From Quillaja saponaria (Eukaryota; Streptophyta; Magnoliopsida; Fabales; Quillajaceae), in NCBI GenBank assembly GCA_029379385.1, contig CM055607.1, positions 2,852,001 through 2,916,000 on the forward strand: a DNA stretch of 64,000 bases, written 5' to 3'. The notes below the pieces were generated by a model. The model did not search any database. It was not told the DNA's origin and was given only the letters and a program-made list of their open reading frames with translations. Made by a program: the position numbers and the translations under genes. Numbering within the stretch: position 1 is the stretch's first letter; each line of letters starts with the position of its first letter. Of this stretch, positions 34,101 through 47,362 are shown piece after piece.

Positions 34101-37100
34101 GGATTCAATATTGCATGTCCTATTGTTTCTCTCTTTCATTTGTGCACACAGGCTCTTATTCCATATTTTTCTACATCAATGTCTATATAAATTTTAAAGA
34201 GTAATGCTACACAATTTCCTCACTCAGTGATATAATTTTATAAGCTAAGTGATAAATTCATGTTAAACTGATTGATAAATGTGATAACTCGGATATAAAT
34301 TTATCAATTACTTTTATAGGGGTTTATCACTTAGCTTACATGAATTTATAATTGTTTGCATGTAGAATCGTTCAAAATTTAAATTATAATAGTCTTAAAA
34401 AGGAAAAGAACAGTTAAATCTGTTTCAACTGACGCTAACCATATTGCAGGAAGAGGAGTCTGATTGTGGTAGGAACAACAAGAAGTTAAAAAAACAGTTA
34501 AATTTTTGTCCTCAAGAGGATAAGTATGAAAGAAGATCTTCAAAAGCTGCAGGTGAAGTAGAAGACTGTTCTATGGTTTTGCCAATTTCTCCCGGAATGG
34601 GATCTGGGCAGAGTCATCAGAACATGGAATCTTCCCATGGAGCAGTAATTATCGTGAACACACTGAATACTGATAAGGAAATGATAGTATCTAGAAGAAG
34701 CACTTACCAAGTAATTCTTGCACTAGGAGAGAGAAGGAGTACAAGTTGTTGAACGCGATGCAGTTTGGCCAGTGGATATAATAATTAGCTCTTCCATTTG
34801 CCTAGTGTGGTATGCTAGTGGAAACATTGGGAAGAAAGCAACTCCTATCAATGAAGCTTGTTCATGCTTGCCTTTGTGCATTGATAATATTGCGACAAAT
34901 GTTTTGACAATGTTGAGTTTTACCTTCAGTGGCTGCTTTCTGGTAATTGCACTACTCGTTATTTATACCACACGAGTGATGTCGTCATTAAACAAGTCAA
35001 TGTTGATGCTCAACTTCAGATTGGCTTTAATATTAAGCTCCCTTAAGATAACTTATTAGTAAGAAAGGAAGCTTAAGCAACATGCCATTTGGGTCAAATC
35101 AACTGCCACAGGAGAAAAAAATGATAATTTTGTCATCCAATGTTTTTATTCTTATGTTAAATTTAATGTAGGTTATTAAGATTCCTTGAAGCATAGCCTT
35201 TTAGGCATTGAAGTAGCAATGAACTTATAGTGTTATCAATACACTTTCAATCCCCCTCCCCCTAGCCTCCACCTATGAAAAGAGAAGCCGACTTGAAATT
35301 GTATTTGTACTTACCATGAGGTAGGCCATATACAGAAGAGTTTTCCCAACTATGGTGTGCACAGAGTAATATGCATTAAAATATATATATGCTATTGTTA
35401 TATTCTGATCAGTTACCGGTGCTTTATCCCTAATGCAGCTATACTATTTTTAACCTTGTTAATTTTCAGCTGTCCATTACTTTTTCATTTTGTCAGGTGT
35501 TTGAGGGGCAAACTGACTTTGTTTTGACTGTAATGGAATCCTCGGATGGACTTTATGCTGCAGCTGCAAGCCTGGGAATTGATTTGCAGCTCTTCTTCTC
35601 CTATTCATCTGAGATGACTAATGAAATTATAGTCAACTGCATCAAATATGCCACCAAATTGACTAGGGGCCTATATCCTAAAATGCCTGAGTCAGTAACT
35701 CTTGCAGAGTCATTTCTTACAGAATTTCCTTCAATAAATACTTTGATGGCACATGCTATACTGTCTTACGGTGACACGCTTCGTGGGTTTATTCAGTGTT
35801 TCGCATGAACGCAGGATCTTTGTGTTGCAAAAGTATAATGTTCCGGATGAAAGTGTTGCTCTGTTTAGTGCTTTCTGCAGATATGGGGAGCGGGAGGATT
35901 CCAAATCTATAATGACAGACTGCTCCTCTTCAGTATCTTCTGGTCCTGACTCTGACAGGAATCAAATATGTAAAGTTGATTCTGGAAGAAAAAGACAAAA
36001 ATGCATTGGTGGCCCCCAAGAAGTTGAAATATGTTTGGAATGACTGGTTGCAGTTTGTGCCATTAGAAGGTATCCTGGATTCTTCTACTATTTCCAAATC
36101 ATGTAATCTTAGGGTGTCAAAAGATCCTGGGACCTCCGATGATTTGGGAAAGGCTAGCTTTTCCATGAATGATTTGTTTGGTCAAAGGCAGGGACAGGAT
36201 GTAGCTATGATGAGGAATGCTTCCAGACCCACACGGACATCATATGATTCCCGGAGCTTTAACTCTTCCCAAATAACTAATGATGAGATGAACAAGCCCT
36301 GTTTATCTTTAAATGATAAACTATTGGCTCAAAATCGTATACTAGAAACGGCTATTATGGACAAACAATTGGAAAGAAATTGTGTACCTAAGTCCCAGAA
36401 TCTGCATGAGGACATTTCAGGGGAGGTTATTGACCTAACCTGACAGTCCTGTACTAGATAAAAACTTCTCTTTTATTGAAGACTCCATGAATTTCTCAAG
36501 TTTGGCGGCTGATATGGGAAAATGATCACAAAAGAAAGACTAGAATTGCGAGAAGATTATCATTCGATAATAGCAGGTATCCTACTTTTCCAGTTGCTGC
36601 TGATATCAACCCAACTTCAAACATTTGGAGTTCTTCAAATAACAAGAAAGGAAATTTTCAAGGAGGACTTGACAAATATCCAGAAACAGTTTTTGAAATG
36701 GAGACCTTTCCAGGGAAGCTTTCCAATGAGGGTTTAACACATAGATTTACAGGACATTCACAAGGATTACCATTTCAAGAGGAGATAGCACATTTCAATG
36801 GAACTCCACTGAAATGTGCTCTCCGTTCAGCCAATCCATTGCAAAGTTCACCTTGGACGGTAGAATTTCTGAATAGAATCAAAGAAAAGAGCAGAATACG
36901 ACAGCAAGTATCATGTGACACATCTGCTGCTAGTTTCGGGTATTCAGGGAATATATCAAAAATGACTAAGAGAAGAAGTCCTCCTATCATTGAACTTTTT
37001 AAATACCAAGGAGGTCGAACTCCTGGCAAGATACCAGAAAAGAAGCGGCAGCAGCAGCCTATAAATTCATCAAACTCAACCAAGAAAGGAAAATGTTCAG

Positions 37101-38383
37101 CTTCTCTACTTCCCTCATGCACCCCTAATGATAAGAAAGCGAGGAAGGTATGTTTATATCCCAAAGCATATTAGTCAACTGAACTTAGGCCCGATATATT
37201 AGTGAATAAATTTGATCGTGTTATATTTGTTCTTAGTTCAATCTTGTAAACTGAAATCCACTGAAGACGACTGAATTAACTTCTTCACCAAATATGTGAA
37301 TTGATATACATATAATTCTAATCTAATAAATTAAACTTTATTTTGCTTGTTCATTCTACAATATGTGGTGTACACTAATGCAACAGAATTGGCCATAATG
37401 GAGTTTCTATCCTTCCTACTGGCCGCTACTGTTTCATTAATATGCTCTCGTTTCTGATACTATTCCTTCAAAGTATTTGCACTTATTTCCAAGGTAAGAT
37501 AATATTGATAGGTTGACAATAAATTTTGAGAAATAAGACTTATTTCTCTAAAAATCAAAAAGTCAAAATAAATTCAAGAAAAAGAATTAGAGATCAAAGT
37601 ATAAATTCAAATATATTTAATGCATTCACAGACAAATAAAAGTAATTGGAATTGGAACTGAGCTGATCCAATATTTAAACTAGACCTGAACTAATTTAAT
37701 ATCTATCTAATTATTTAGGATCAATCTTTAAAAATCAAAATATGTTTATGATTTAAAGGGTCGGTCTTTTTATTGGCAGGGAAATAAAATTTCTAGCACC
37801 CCCTACTGAAAATCAGAAGGATTAACAGGAAAGAAGATATTCATACGTAGGTAGTACCATAATGTAGTATTCAATGTTGGTTAAATTTAGATTCTTTCAT
37901 CTGTTATTTCAGTTTGGCTTTATGATTATGATGAAATGAGAAGATTGATGGCCATAGAGTCTAATCATGATACAGAAAGTCATTTATGAAGTATTTTATA
38001 GGGTGGTATACATATGTGTGAACAATAGATTTCTTTTTTCTTCTATTGAAAAGAAATAAAATAAAAACTCCCATCTTTCATTAAAAGATTCACTAAATGG
38101 AACCAATACTCAGTACTTGAAACAGAAAAGACAGAATAATTAGTACTTGAAACCTAGAAGGCATGAGTACGATGATATTGTAGCCCCAAATACTTGGGGT
38201 TGGAGTAGCTCTCACCTACTAAAAATTTACATTTCTGCTTCTTTTTAGAATCTCCTCTGTTATAGCTACTAGAGCTATCTATTCAATTCGAAGAATTCAT
38301 TAATGCAGACACTGACTTTTGCAATGAATGAAAGTGGAACCCAAACGAAGCTGGTATGGAGTGATAGAACTCATATGACCTAA
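28105..38383 (+). CDS. SHOC1: SHOC1/ZIP2-like meiotic crossover protein
   Basis: It starts MRTRFLNIDYF, the conserved SHOC1 N-terminus. Exons inferred: 28105-28434, 28704-28781, 28872-28958, 29050-29121, 29717-29740 (tentative 24-nt microexon), 30284-32244, 33270-33468, 34450-34942, 35497-37147 and 38309-38383 (stop TAA). The total is about 1,650 aa, near the Arabidopsis length. The region EHVSAIFPFNKFSIILEYGG, then WPVDIIISSSICLVWY and HERRIFVLQKYNVPDESVAL, is the XPF-nuclease-like part, which lacks catalytic activity in this family. The C-terminus ends GTQTKLVWSD. SHOC1 pairs with the ERCC1-like PTD and binds branched recombination intermediates to promote class I crossovers. Seven single-base shifts occur (about 31437, 31808, 34725, 35795, 36035, 36439 and 36520), six of them extra bases. 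Flanking residues stay conserved, so sequence error is likelier than decay. Confidence 0.9.
34200..34375. repeat. Possible small MITE in SHOC1 intron
   Basis: A perfect 16-bp inverted repeat, taagctaagtgataaa, lies at 34241-34256 with its complement at 34323-34338. It sits inside a block that starts gtaatgctacacaatt, a wording common at MITE ends. Outer ends and target duplication are not clear. Confidence 0.4.
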
Positions 38384-38853
38384 GAAGTGCCAGAATCAAC
38401 CATGAAAGGTAATGAGGATTGGAGAAAAGAGTGAATATTTTAGATGTGCATTTATCCATAGGTAGTTCATCATCATGACAATTGTCTTTTTGATTTTTTT
38501 AGTTCTCCATCAGAATGACTTTTAGATTGTCCTAACTCTTGTTTATTTTATGTTACTGTTTTCAGTGTTACTAGCCCTATATTATCAACATGACAACTTG
38601 TTGCTACATAGACCATTCAAGACCAACAAAACATGCTTCCCTGGCCATCTTGTTAATATATACCTCACAGAAAATATTGAATCAAGCTGCCCAAGCAAAA
38701 GTCAATGAGGTAAAAACATAGTATGGGATATGGTTTTCTTCGCTGAACTGGAATGTGATGGTCACACTTGGTTCTGTTATTTCAATGCTCATAATATTTA
38801 GCTTTACAATTTGCACATAATTTGTGGCTGAGAGCCAACACCTGGAAAGAATG
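38384..38853. other. Convergent spacer between SHOC1-like and NT-C2 genes
   Basis: Contains the two 3' UTRs. No gene or notable repeat was seen. Confidence 0.5.
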
Positions 38854-41800
38854 TTATTTCTTACCATTCTTGAGATTACGCACAGTCATAACAAGTTGTT
38901 GCCTTTCACCTTCTACTTCTGCAAATTTGAGACTGATATCTGAATATCTCTCCTGCAATTCTTTCAGCTCACTTTCCATAGATTTGTTAATTTCCTTTAG
39001 TTTTGCCACTTCACTCAAAAAGTCATCATTGCACTCACCACCATTTTGATAATTGAAGACATTTAGCTGTTTCTCTGAGCAAATTACTTGTTTACTGTGG
39101 TATGGTAAGAAAAAACATAAAACAGAAAAGCTTCTATAAATTAATGTGAACGTCAAAAATGAGATGTTGAAGAGTATAAGCTTAGATGCAAAGGTACTAG
39201 GAATTGAAATGAAATAAATGAACTTGTACCTTTCATGTGGTGCTTGACCAACTTTATTCTGGCCTGACATTCCTCCAGTGGTTCTCATCTTAGAGTGCAG
39301 GGAGTTTGCCCTTCCTGTTCTTCTTTCTTCAGAACTACTAACTTTCATACTGGTGCGTTCATGTTGTGTTCCCTTTTGCATTGCAAAGATTAAGAAATTC
39401 TGAGTTAATCTAGATCATGAGGAAATGCATGCAAGTTATAACTACGGATTTTTGTATTGTTGCTATTCTCTTTCACCATGTCGACCTTGTCATTTGTAAA
39501 TTTTCATGAAGAGGGACATGTTTAACATTATTTTTCCATAAATTCCATATCTATTTTAGTAAAAATATACTCCCTTTCACAGAAAATGTGAACATACTAA
39601 AAAATGGCCTTAAAAATGGGTTTAGATACATGCTAAGATAGATATAATAAGTACTTCAATGATCATACTACATTAAAGTTGATTCTGTGTTCTATTTGTT
39701 TTACTTTGACAAGGAAATTAAGTACCTTCTCTACAGATAATTTTAGTCTTCTAGTGTAGATTCCATCACTTTATGTCTTAGTACTACGATTTTTTTTACT
39801 AGAACTATCATTTTTGAGTTGATGACAATTGAAATGATAAATAGCTGCTGATTGTGGCTTAATTGCATGGAAGGGGCGATGACAGGTTTGTAATACAAAT
39901 GATAGGTTATCATATATTTGACAAAATAGCTATTGCATATGCTATTGGGCCCTAAAATGACCTTTGAAGTCTCTGCACTATTTATTTATGAAAGTCATTT
40001 GCTTCTAATTACCTGATCTATTATATGCAAAAGAAGATTTTCTATTTAATGTCTTGAGTTAAGATTTGAAGTTGGACAGTTACCTCAGGCATTTGTAACT
40101 TTTCCTTCTGGATAGTATGTTCTATAGAGTCACAAGGAAGTGTAGTATACTCATTCTTCCTTGATGTCAAGTTCCCGTGTTTAACTGCATTTTTCCCCTT
40201 GTTGTTTTTTACCTTCTTAACTGTGCTGCTTACTTCTTCCTTCTTCTTCAGCTCTTCCATTAATTGGAATATTTGTTTCTTCAGATTTTCTTTCTCCAAT
40301 TCTTCTCTGTGCAAGCTATTCTTTAACTCGTCATATTGGACTCTAAGTATTTCCATTTCCGACAATAGAGCACCAATCTTTGCATCTTTCACATCTTTTA
40401 ACATTGGCATACTTGATTTTTCTTCACATTTTGTTTCTGCATCTTTCCTTCCTGAACCACATTCTTTCTCCAAGTCATCTTCTTCTATGCTGATGGATCT
40501 GATTATGCTTTTTGTTGATTCAGGTTTATAGATGTCATACTTCTCTGTCACGAGCTTCTCTATTTCTGCCCTTAGCATCTGGGTCTCCACTAAGAAAGTC
40601 TTCTGCTTTTCTTCCCCATACTTTTGTGCATCTTCAAGTTGCTTAGATTTATTATCTAGTTCCAATGATATACGTTCTATTGTTTTTTCTTTGAAATCTA
40701 GTTGCTTCAAAAGCTCTTGCAATTTTAGTTCATTCTGATCTTCAAGTAGCCTGATCTCTTCATTTGATTTCTGGAAAATTTCTTCTAGCATATTCCTTTG
40801 CAGCCGTAATTCATTAGCTTCTGTAAGTGCTTTCTTGGTCTTCATCTCATTCTCCTCAACTTTAGATGTCATTTCAATAGAAAGCCTTCTTAAATCTTCT
40901 TGAAGACCCTCAGCCATAACTGCATTGTTGTGTCTTGTATTTCTCAAGGCCTCCTCTGCTTGGATGGCCCTTTGTTCCTGCTGATCTTTTGCACATTGTA
41001 TGACATTTATATCATCCTCAAATGTCTTCGCTTGTTTTTCCAGTTCATTCTCCAAAAGCTTGACCTTAATTTCGAGTTCATCAATGCAAAGCAAAGAGTC
41101 TGAGAATTCATCTGCCTGCCCCTTGATTTTTTCTTCTAATCTCTCTACATGCAATTCAAGTTCCTTTATAGTAGCCAAAGAACCTTGATATCTATCTCGA
41201 GTCACAATCTCTTGAGTTTGTTTATGCTCCAACTTCAAAGAGATATCCTGGTTTTCCTGCTTTAAAAGATCATTCTCTAAGATGAGCTGTTTTATGTGCT
41301 TATCCAGCTCTTCAGTGTGTTCTTTGTATATTTCTATATCACCATTCAGGTCTGCGATAGTTTGCTTTAACAAAGCCACTTCCTTGGAATCATTATGCTC
41401 TTCTACCCTGTTCTTTGTTTAAATGTTGGTTATCATCCATTTCTCCGTGGGAACGTTTCTCGATACCCTCTTCAGCAAATGTTATATTACTGGAAAGATC
41501 CAATATTTCTGTATTCTTTTGCTCCAGCATCAATTCAAGGTCTCTCACTGCCAAAATTAGTGCAGAGTTTGAGTTTTGTGCCTTCTTTAGCTGTGATTGA
41601 AGATCACTACTTAACTCTCTTTCATAATTAAGCTCTTCCTTGGTAGCTTCTAAGTGGACCCTAACATCTTTAATCTGAGATTGCAGATTTCTATGAGTTT
41701 CAGCTTCATTATTGCTTTTCTGGCTGGACTGGAGTTGATCCAATTTAATTTTGAGTTCATCTCTCTCTTCTGTGAGGCTGATTATCTGGCTTGATAGATT

Positions 41801-43730
41801 CTGTCCTCGATTGGTTTCTTTTGCAATTTGTTTCCGAAGTGATTGTAATTCTAATTCTGATACTTCTGCCTGCCTCATCAGATAAACAATTTCACTTCTG
41901 AGCTTTTCAGTTGTATTATCTGAAGGATCTTGCAATCTTTCTCTTGGAAAGCTGTCTTCCAGGTTACTTGTCCAGTCACCCAAGCTTCCATCTGAGGCTG
42001 AACCCATTGACCAGTCTGTGTTTGACCTCCGATGCACATGGTTTCCTGTAATAATGTCATCGACATTTCCCTTTGGTGGAAGAGAGTTTTGTCTGAGGGG
42101 TGATTGGAAGCTGGAAGAGTCCTGGTCAGTTGTCTTTTCATCTTTGGTTTTGTTTTCAGAGGCAGCGTCCCAGTACGATGCTAATGTAGTGCTTGAGCCA
42201 GTAGATGCTCTGAAGATATTATTTTGCACTGTGTTCTCCAATATAGATTGATTTAGGTTCCCATCCTGTGAAAAATCAAAATAAACAAATGTTACTATAA
42301 CATAGGCAGAATGAGTAATCTTTCTTGGGAATAATGTTCCACTGTGATAAATGCAAATTTAGTTCTAAAAGTGAATGGTATGAAACCTTACGTCAGTGAA
42401 GTTATATAAATCATCTGTATTGCTGTAGCTCAGTTGGTTCTTCATGCTTCCATCATTAGGAAGTCTTAGAGCTTCCATTTTCTTCCACATCTCTGAAAAA
42501 AGCATACAAATGTGTTAATGTACATTGCAAATAGAAAGTAAATAAAAAAGGAAGTAATTTAAACTTAATCTGATTAAATTGAACTGGCTGGTGGGTTTGT
42601 TTTTACCTTTGATCATGAGGTCCTTCCATTTTCTGAATTGTCACCTGTCAAAAAGAGTTATATCATAAATGAGGAAATTGTGTGTTGTTCATAATCTAAT
42701 GACATTGAAGAGTGTCAATGTGGTAACTACCACATTGCTAGCATAGTAAGAATTCACAATACATATAAGTAGATGGGTCTCTCCTCCTAATACCAATTGA
42801 TTAGTTGTAAGAGTGAGGCTCTAACATGGTATCAAAGCCATCTAGGTCCACCGGAAGGGCTCCAAGAAAGAGTTTAATTTGAAGCTGGCTTGCAAGCGAT
42901 CGAAGGAAAATTTAATTCTGGGAACTTTTAAAGTGTTGAGAATGTTACAGTTGGAAAGTCTGCCTGAGTAGTTGCACAAGTTTGTATGTGTGTACAGGAG
43001 TGAGAGGAAGAAGAGTACTAACATGTAAAATTGCACCCGAGTTGGCAAATTTTAGGGGCAGAGAAACAGTCAAGGGTTGAGTTTCTGCTGCAAAATCAGC
43101 AAAATCTATTGAAGCTTCCCCTAGGAAGCCTGACTTTGAAGATCCCTGCAAGAGCTCATAAGAATTAGATCCTCCAACGAACATGAACTTGGGATAGGAG
43201 AGTGTGAATGATGACAGTTCCATACAGTTGAAACAATGAAATGGTAAAGTTTCTCATTGAGTTTTCCTGATTTTGTATCCCTGATGAGTTTAACTGACTC
43301 AAAAACAGGATTTTCCCATAAGCAGGTCCCCTCCTGGACAGCAGATTTCTCGAGTCTCGCTGTTGGCTTCCCGACATCTTCCGGCACCAATGATATCATC
43401 AATGCAGACTTTTTTAGCTTTGGAACCTGAAAAGGGATGATGCAGAACTAGGTAAGACCCTGCTCGTAGAATCTGCAGATTAGTTAATGATATTGCCTAT
43501 GTCCTGTAACTTCTTATAACCTCTTATCTGGATTAACTGGACTGTTCTTTATATTATACTTATCAAATTTCCTACTGCACATGTACATCTCAAAACCAAA
43601 TCGTATTACAGTTTAGTGACTTCAAGGAAATAGGTATTGATATATATTGTTAAATTGGTACCTGAGTTGCCTGAAACTGCAGTCTGAAAACAACTTTGAG
43701 TTTTTGCTTCTTGTTCCATGACTTAAACAT
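38854..43730 (-). CDS. NT-C2 domain / long coiled-coil protein (myosin-heavy-chain-related)
   Basis: Eight exons are inferred: 43730-43662, 43426-43226, 43145-43023, 42644-42607, 42492-42392, 42265-40084, 39372-39230 and 39094-38854, about 1,031 aa. Residues 1-140 form the NT-C2 (EEIG1/EHBP1 N-terminal) domain: KVVFRLQFQATQVPKLKKSA, LMISLVPEDVGKPTARLEKS, LWENPVFESVKLIRDTKSGK and GFLGEASIDFADFAAET. A Ser-rich linker follows, then more than 500 residues of heptad-rich coiled coil, and a final coil (FLSEVAKLKEINKSMESELK). NT-C2 domains are thought to bind membranes and the coils to oligomerise. Plant members are poorly characterised. Two single extra bases disrupt the frame, near 42455-42465 (after ENGSSKT) and at about 41406 in a GGG run. 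Phase analysis shows one base too many in each exon. Confidence 0.87.
42718..42841 (+). mobile_element. TRIM/LTR remnant with primer-binding-like motif
   Basis: Inside an intron of the NT-C2 gene, an LTR-like stretch (accacattgctagcat, then ggtctctcctcctaatacca) ends at tggtatcaaagcc (42827-42839). That motif is nearly complementary to the 3' end of initiator tRNA-Met, the usual primer-binding site of plant Copia and TRIM elements. The second LTR is not recognisable. Confidence 0.5.
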
Positions 43731-46700
43731 GTTTTCTGGTATTGTAAATGTTGTAGATGTGAGCAAATCTTCCTCTTAAGTCTCACCTCATTGATAATGT
43801 GGCAGATGGTGCTCTGCTAATTTAACAAATTTTGAAATTGTTACCAACTGGAATCAAATACTAGGATGTTCGTAGACAAAACCAGTTTCTCCACTCTAAC
43901 CTCTTTTGCTTGGCTGAGATATTAGTGGATGTTACAGAGAACTTGGTGATGATAAAAAACAATAAAAGAAATGGATCTAGTTAGAGAAAGATTCTATAAG
44001 AAGCTTCTCCGTAATATCGAAAAGTAAACCATATATTATTGTGAGGAACCTTACTGAATAGCAAATCGTATTATGATTTACTTTTTGCCTGCATAAGGCA
44101 AAGTGTAAGGCAGTTCATATTACAAAACTGACCTTACACTTATTTGATAGGTATTTAATCACCCAAGAGAAATAAAAAAAAATGAATATTTCATTCTTAT
44201 CAAGATGCTTGTTTGATGTTGGTGGCAGAGGACAACTGTATTATCTCGGTGGTTGTATATTCATTAATTATGAGTTGATATTAGTGGCAAAAGATTCTGC
44301 TTTCTAGGAGGACCCGCTTTGAGATTGAAACCAGAACTCTACTGATAAGTGAAGACTTTAGGATTAGGAGTACAAGTTCATATTTGTAGACTTTAGAATT
44401 AGGAATACAAGTTCATATTTGTAGGCAACTTGCAATTGTTGAAAAATTATTGTAACAACCATCATAATAGAAGCTTCATTTGATCTGAATTATAAGGTAT
44501 TACTGACTGTTAGCTTTTTAAGGGCACAAAAGGATGAGTGAGGGTGGGGGAAGAGAGAGAGAGAGATTGAGAGCAGGTTTCATGTGCTTCCATGCTGTTT
44601 TTGATAAAGAAGGACATGATGAGCCATATTTGCTTATTGAATGAGTTGTATTTATCAAAATGATTTCTTTTTTTCTTTGAAGGGTTTCAACCACATTTTA
44701 CAGTGTTTTCCTACATAGCGGCAAGGATGCCCAGATCAGAAAAACAAGCAAGTTAAACAAAGGACTAAAAGAAGCTCTCTCAGTAACACGTGCCACTGTC
44801 GGCGGCCAAACAGAACTTAACGTGAGTATTCTTTACTTGTATATTAATTAACACTGTAGCGACATAGCTGGATCTGCTAAAATTGAATCTAACTTTACAT
44901 ACTACAGCCATATTTTAAGCAAAGGACCACATTCTCTCTCAGTTGCCTACAGCTTGAGGTAGAAAGTGGGAACTTAGGCCTACTTAATCCCAACCCCACC
45001 AGGTCCCAAAGATGAGCTTCAACTTTTTGGTACCAATTATTATAGGGTCCATCTGATGGTAGTTAATCAGATGTTTTCAACGGTTCAAGTAAAGCTTTCA
45101 GATTAATAAAGGCCTTTGAAATTGTTGCATTTCAAATCTACGTATCCCCAGGGTAAGCCATGCATTTTGTGCTTCTCAGTTAATTCATTCGCGAAGACAA
45201 TGCCCTCATATTTACTGTTCTTAGAAAGATACAAATTATAAAAAGTCAAAAATATAAATTATATGAAAAGCAATTCTTTGACCTAGTTGCTGAACAACTC
45301 TTCTAAAGAATCAAAATAGGTAAGATCGTCAACTAGATGCTTTCTCCCTTCTCGCAAAATCCAAGTTAGATTTCCCTTTTGCTGAAATGTTGAAAAATCA
45401 CCCCGGTTACCAAGGCGTGACAAAGTTATAAACTATACATGAAAAAGTTGAAAGGTAATGCATAGTAACTAATATGACTCTATGTGAGACATTTAAATTT
45501 ATTAATAAAATATTTACTCAAAAATAAATTTAGATATAGAATTAAAATGCATTTTTAGGTTTCTAGCTTAAACTTTCGGATTAAATTCTTCTTGATATTA
45601 TACAAATAATTTTTTACTCATGATATGTAATTTACAACTTTAGGTAGTTAGTCGGTGTGCATCAAGCAATTAAGGCACATTCTCAATAAAAAGATAGATA
45701 TCTTTCTCTTTATTTTCTTTTTTTGAGAATTGAAGAACCTATGGACTCCAACCTCCATCCTTCATAAACACCAGACTATTCTTTAATATGGATTTTTTAC
45801 TATCTAGCTATTCTTATTAACTAAAAGGTAAGCTCATCTAATCATTCTTTAATAACGTATGACAAATATTTTTTTAATAGAAAAAAAGAAGAAGAAGAGA
45901 AGTTCCTCAAATGAGTCATTGCATGAGTAGATGAGCCACTCCCAAGCTTGAAACTACTTGTTAAACAATTTAAAATCTGAAAATTATTTTTAGACCCTCG
46001 TTTGGTGGTAGTTTGTGATAATTACTCATACCATTTTTTTTTCTTTTTTTTCAGTTTAACAAGGGAAGCTGATATAGATAGAATAGAATAACTACGGAAA
46101 AAAAAACAAAAAGAAACTGATATTGATTATATGGAACCCTGGGGGCCAAGTCTTCCTATTGTTTTATTTTGGTCTTAATGAGCCAACATAAAAATTGTAG
46201 TCTTCAGGAGGGACAAAAGTATGGATTTATGGAAACCATATCCCTCCTGATGGTTACACTTGGAAGAAATTTAATTATGGGACATGAAAATGTCAAAGCC
46301 CATTATACCTCTACGTTAACAATACGTAAGGCTCATAGCTTATCAAGTTGATGGGCCTTTACCAAAAATCTGCAATTTTTGTCTATTGAAGGGCCCATAC
46401 CCACATGAAAAGCCCAAGGCCCAACACAACAAAATGGATCTTGTCCCTCTCTTAAGTGCTTTGGATGTGTTTTGGTAGGAGGGGGTGGAAAGAAGGAAAG
46501 ATAATCATGAATGTGTTCGTTATTAGGTCCACATTCGTCCATTATGAATCTGATGCTTCATTAGCAGCAGCATCTTTGGATAAATTAGACAACGTCACTG
46601 CTGACTTCAGCTCAAATTATTGGTATGAAACTACAATTTATGGCATTTCTATTCTTTGTCTTCGTATATATAAAATTATTTTTTTACATTTATATCAAGG

Positions 46701-47362
46701 AGTATTATTTTTATCCAATTGAATTAGGTATGCTCATCTTACATGTGAATCTTACCTAATTATGTGGGATCTGTACTCATATGATAAGTGAAATTAATTT
46801 CATTAAATAAAATTAGTACCCTCCTTTTACCAATCTCACATTTATTTTGAGTGATCGTTTAAAAAAATTATATTGCTTTTTAAACACAATTTCATGTAAT
46901 TTTGAATCTCTGTTGCTTCTAACCCATTCCAAAAAGAAAATCCAATAAAATATAATATATATATTTTTTAAAAGAATATTCTTAGGAGAGGTGAAAGAAT
47001 TTTTTTTTTTTTTTTTGCCCAATTAGTGTAATTTTCTTGAGTAATAATACCTTGTATGAAAAAAAAAAAAACACTGAGTAGAGAAAGAGACACGAAGCTG
47101 GATACAATTGGCCATCCAAGTACTCAATAAAATAAACACAAGTGGCTTGCTACCAGTGGCTATCGATCGTCATCAGATGGTCAAAATCAGATTAGAACAC
47201 CCTCTCTCCTGTTTGCACAAACAAACCACACGACTTATATCGTATGCAAAATAGATATAAATTGATTGATATAAAAGCTTCCGCCAGTTACTTGCGCAGT
47301 TTTTCCAGTCAGTTTTCTCAAAGTTGGGTGTAAGGAGAAGACATAGCCGAACAACAGCAGGG
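43731..47362. other. Intergenic, 3.6 kb, no gene seen
   Basis: Contains the NT-C2 gene promoter and the cytochrome b561 promoter/5' UTR, the latter near 47290-47362. A 35-bp tandem duplication occurs at 44354-44423 (gactttaggattaggagtac, repeated as gactttagaattaggaatac). A GA microsatellite lies at about 44555-44568. Short ORFs have no family character. Confidence 0.5.

Noticed and set aside
38165..38215. Second SINE-like fragment (tagccccaaatacttggggt)
   Set aside because: It resembles a plant SINE word but is only about 25 bp long, overlaps the SHOC1 last intron and has no other support.
40199..41188. Plus-strand ORFs rich in Ser, Phe and Leu
   Set aside because: They are antisense shadows of the Lys/Glu/Leu-rich coiled coil of the NT-C2 gene.
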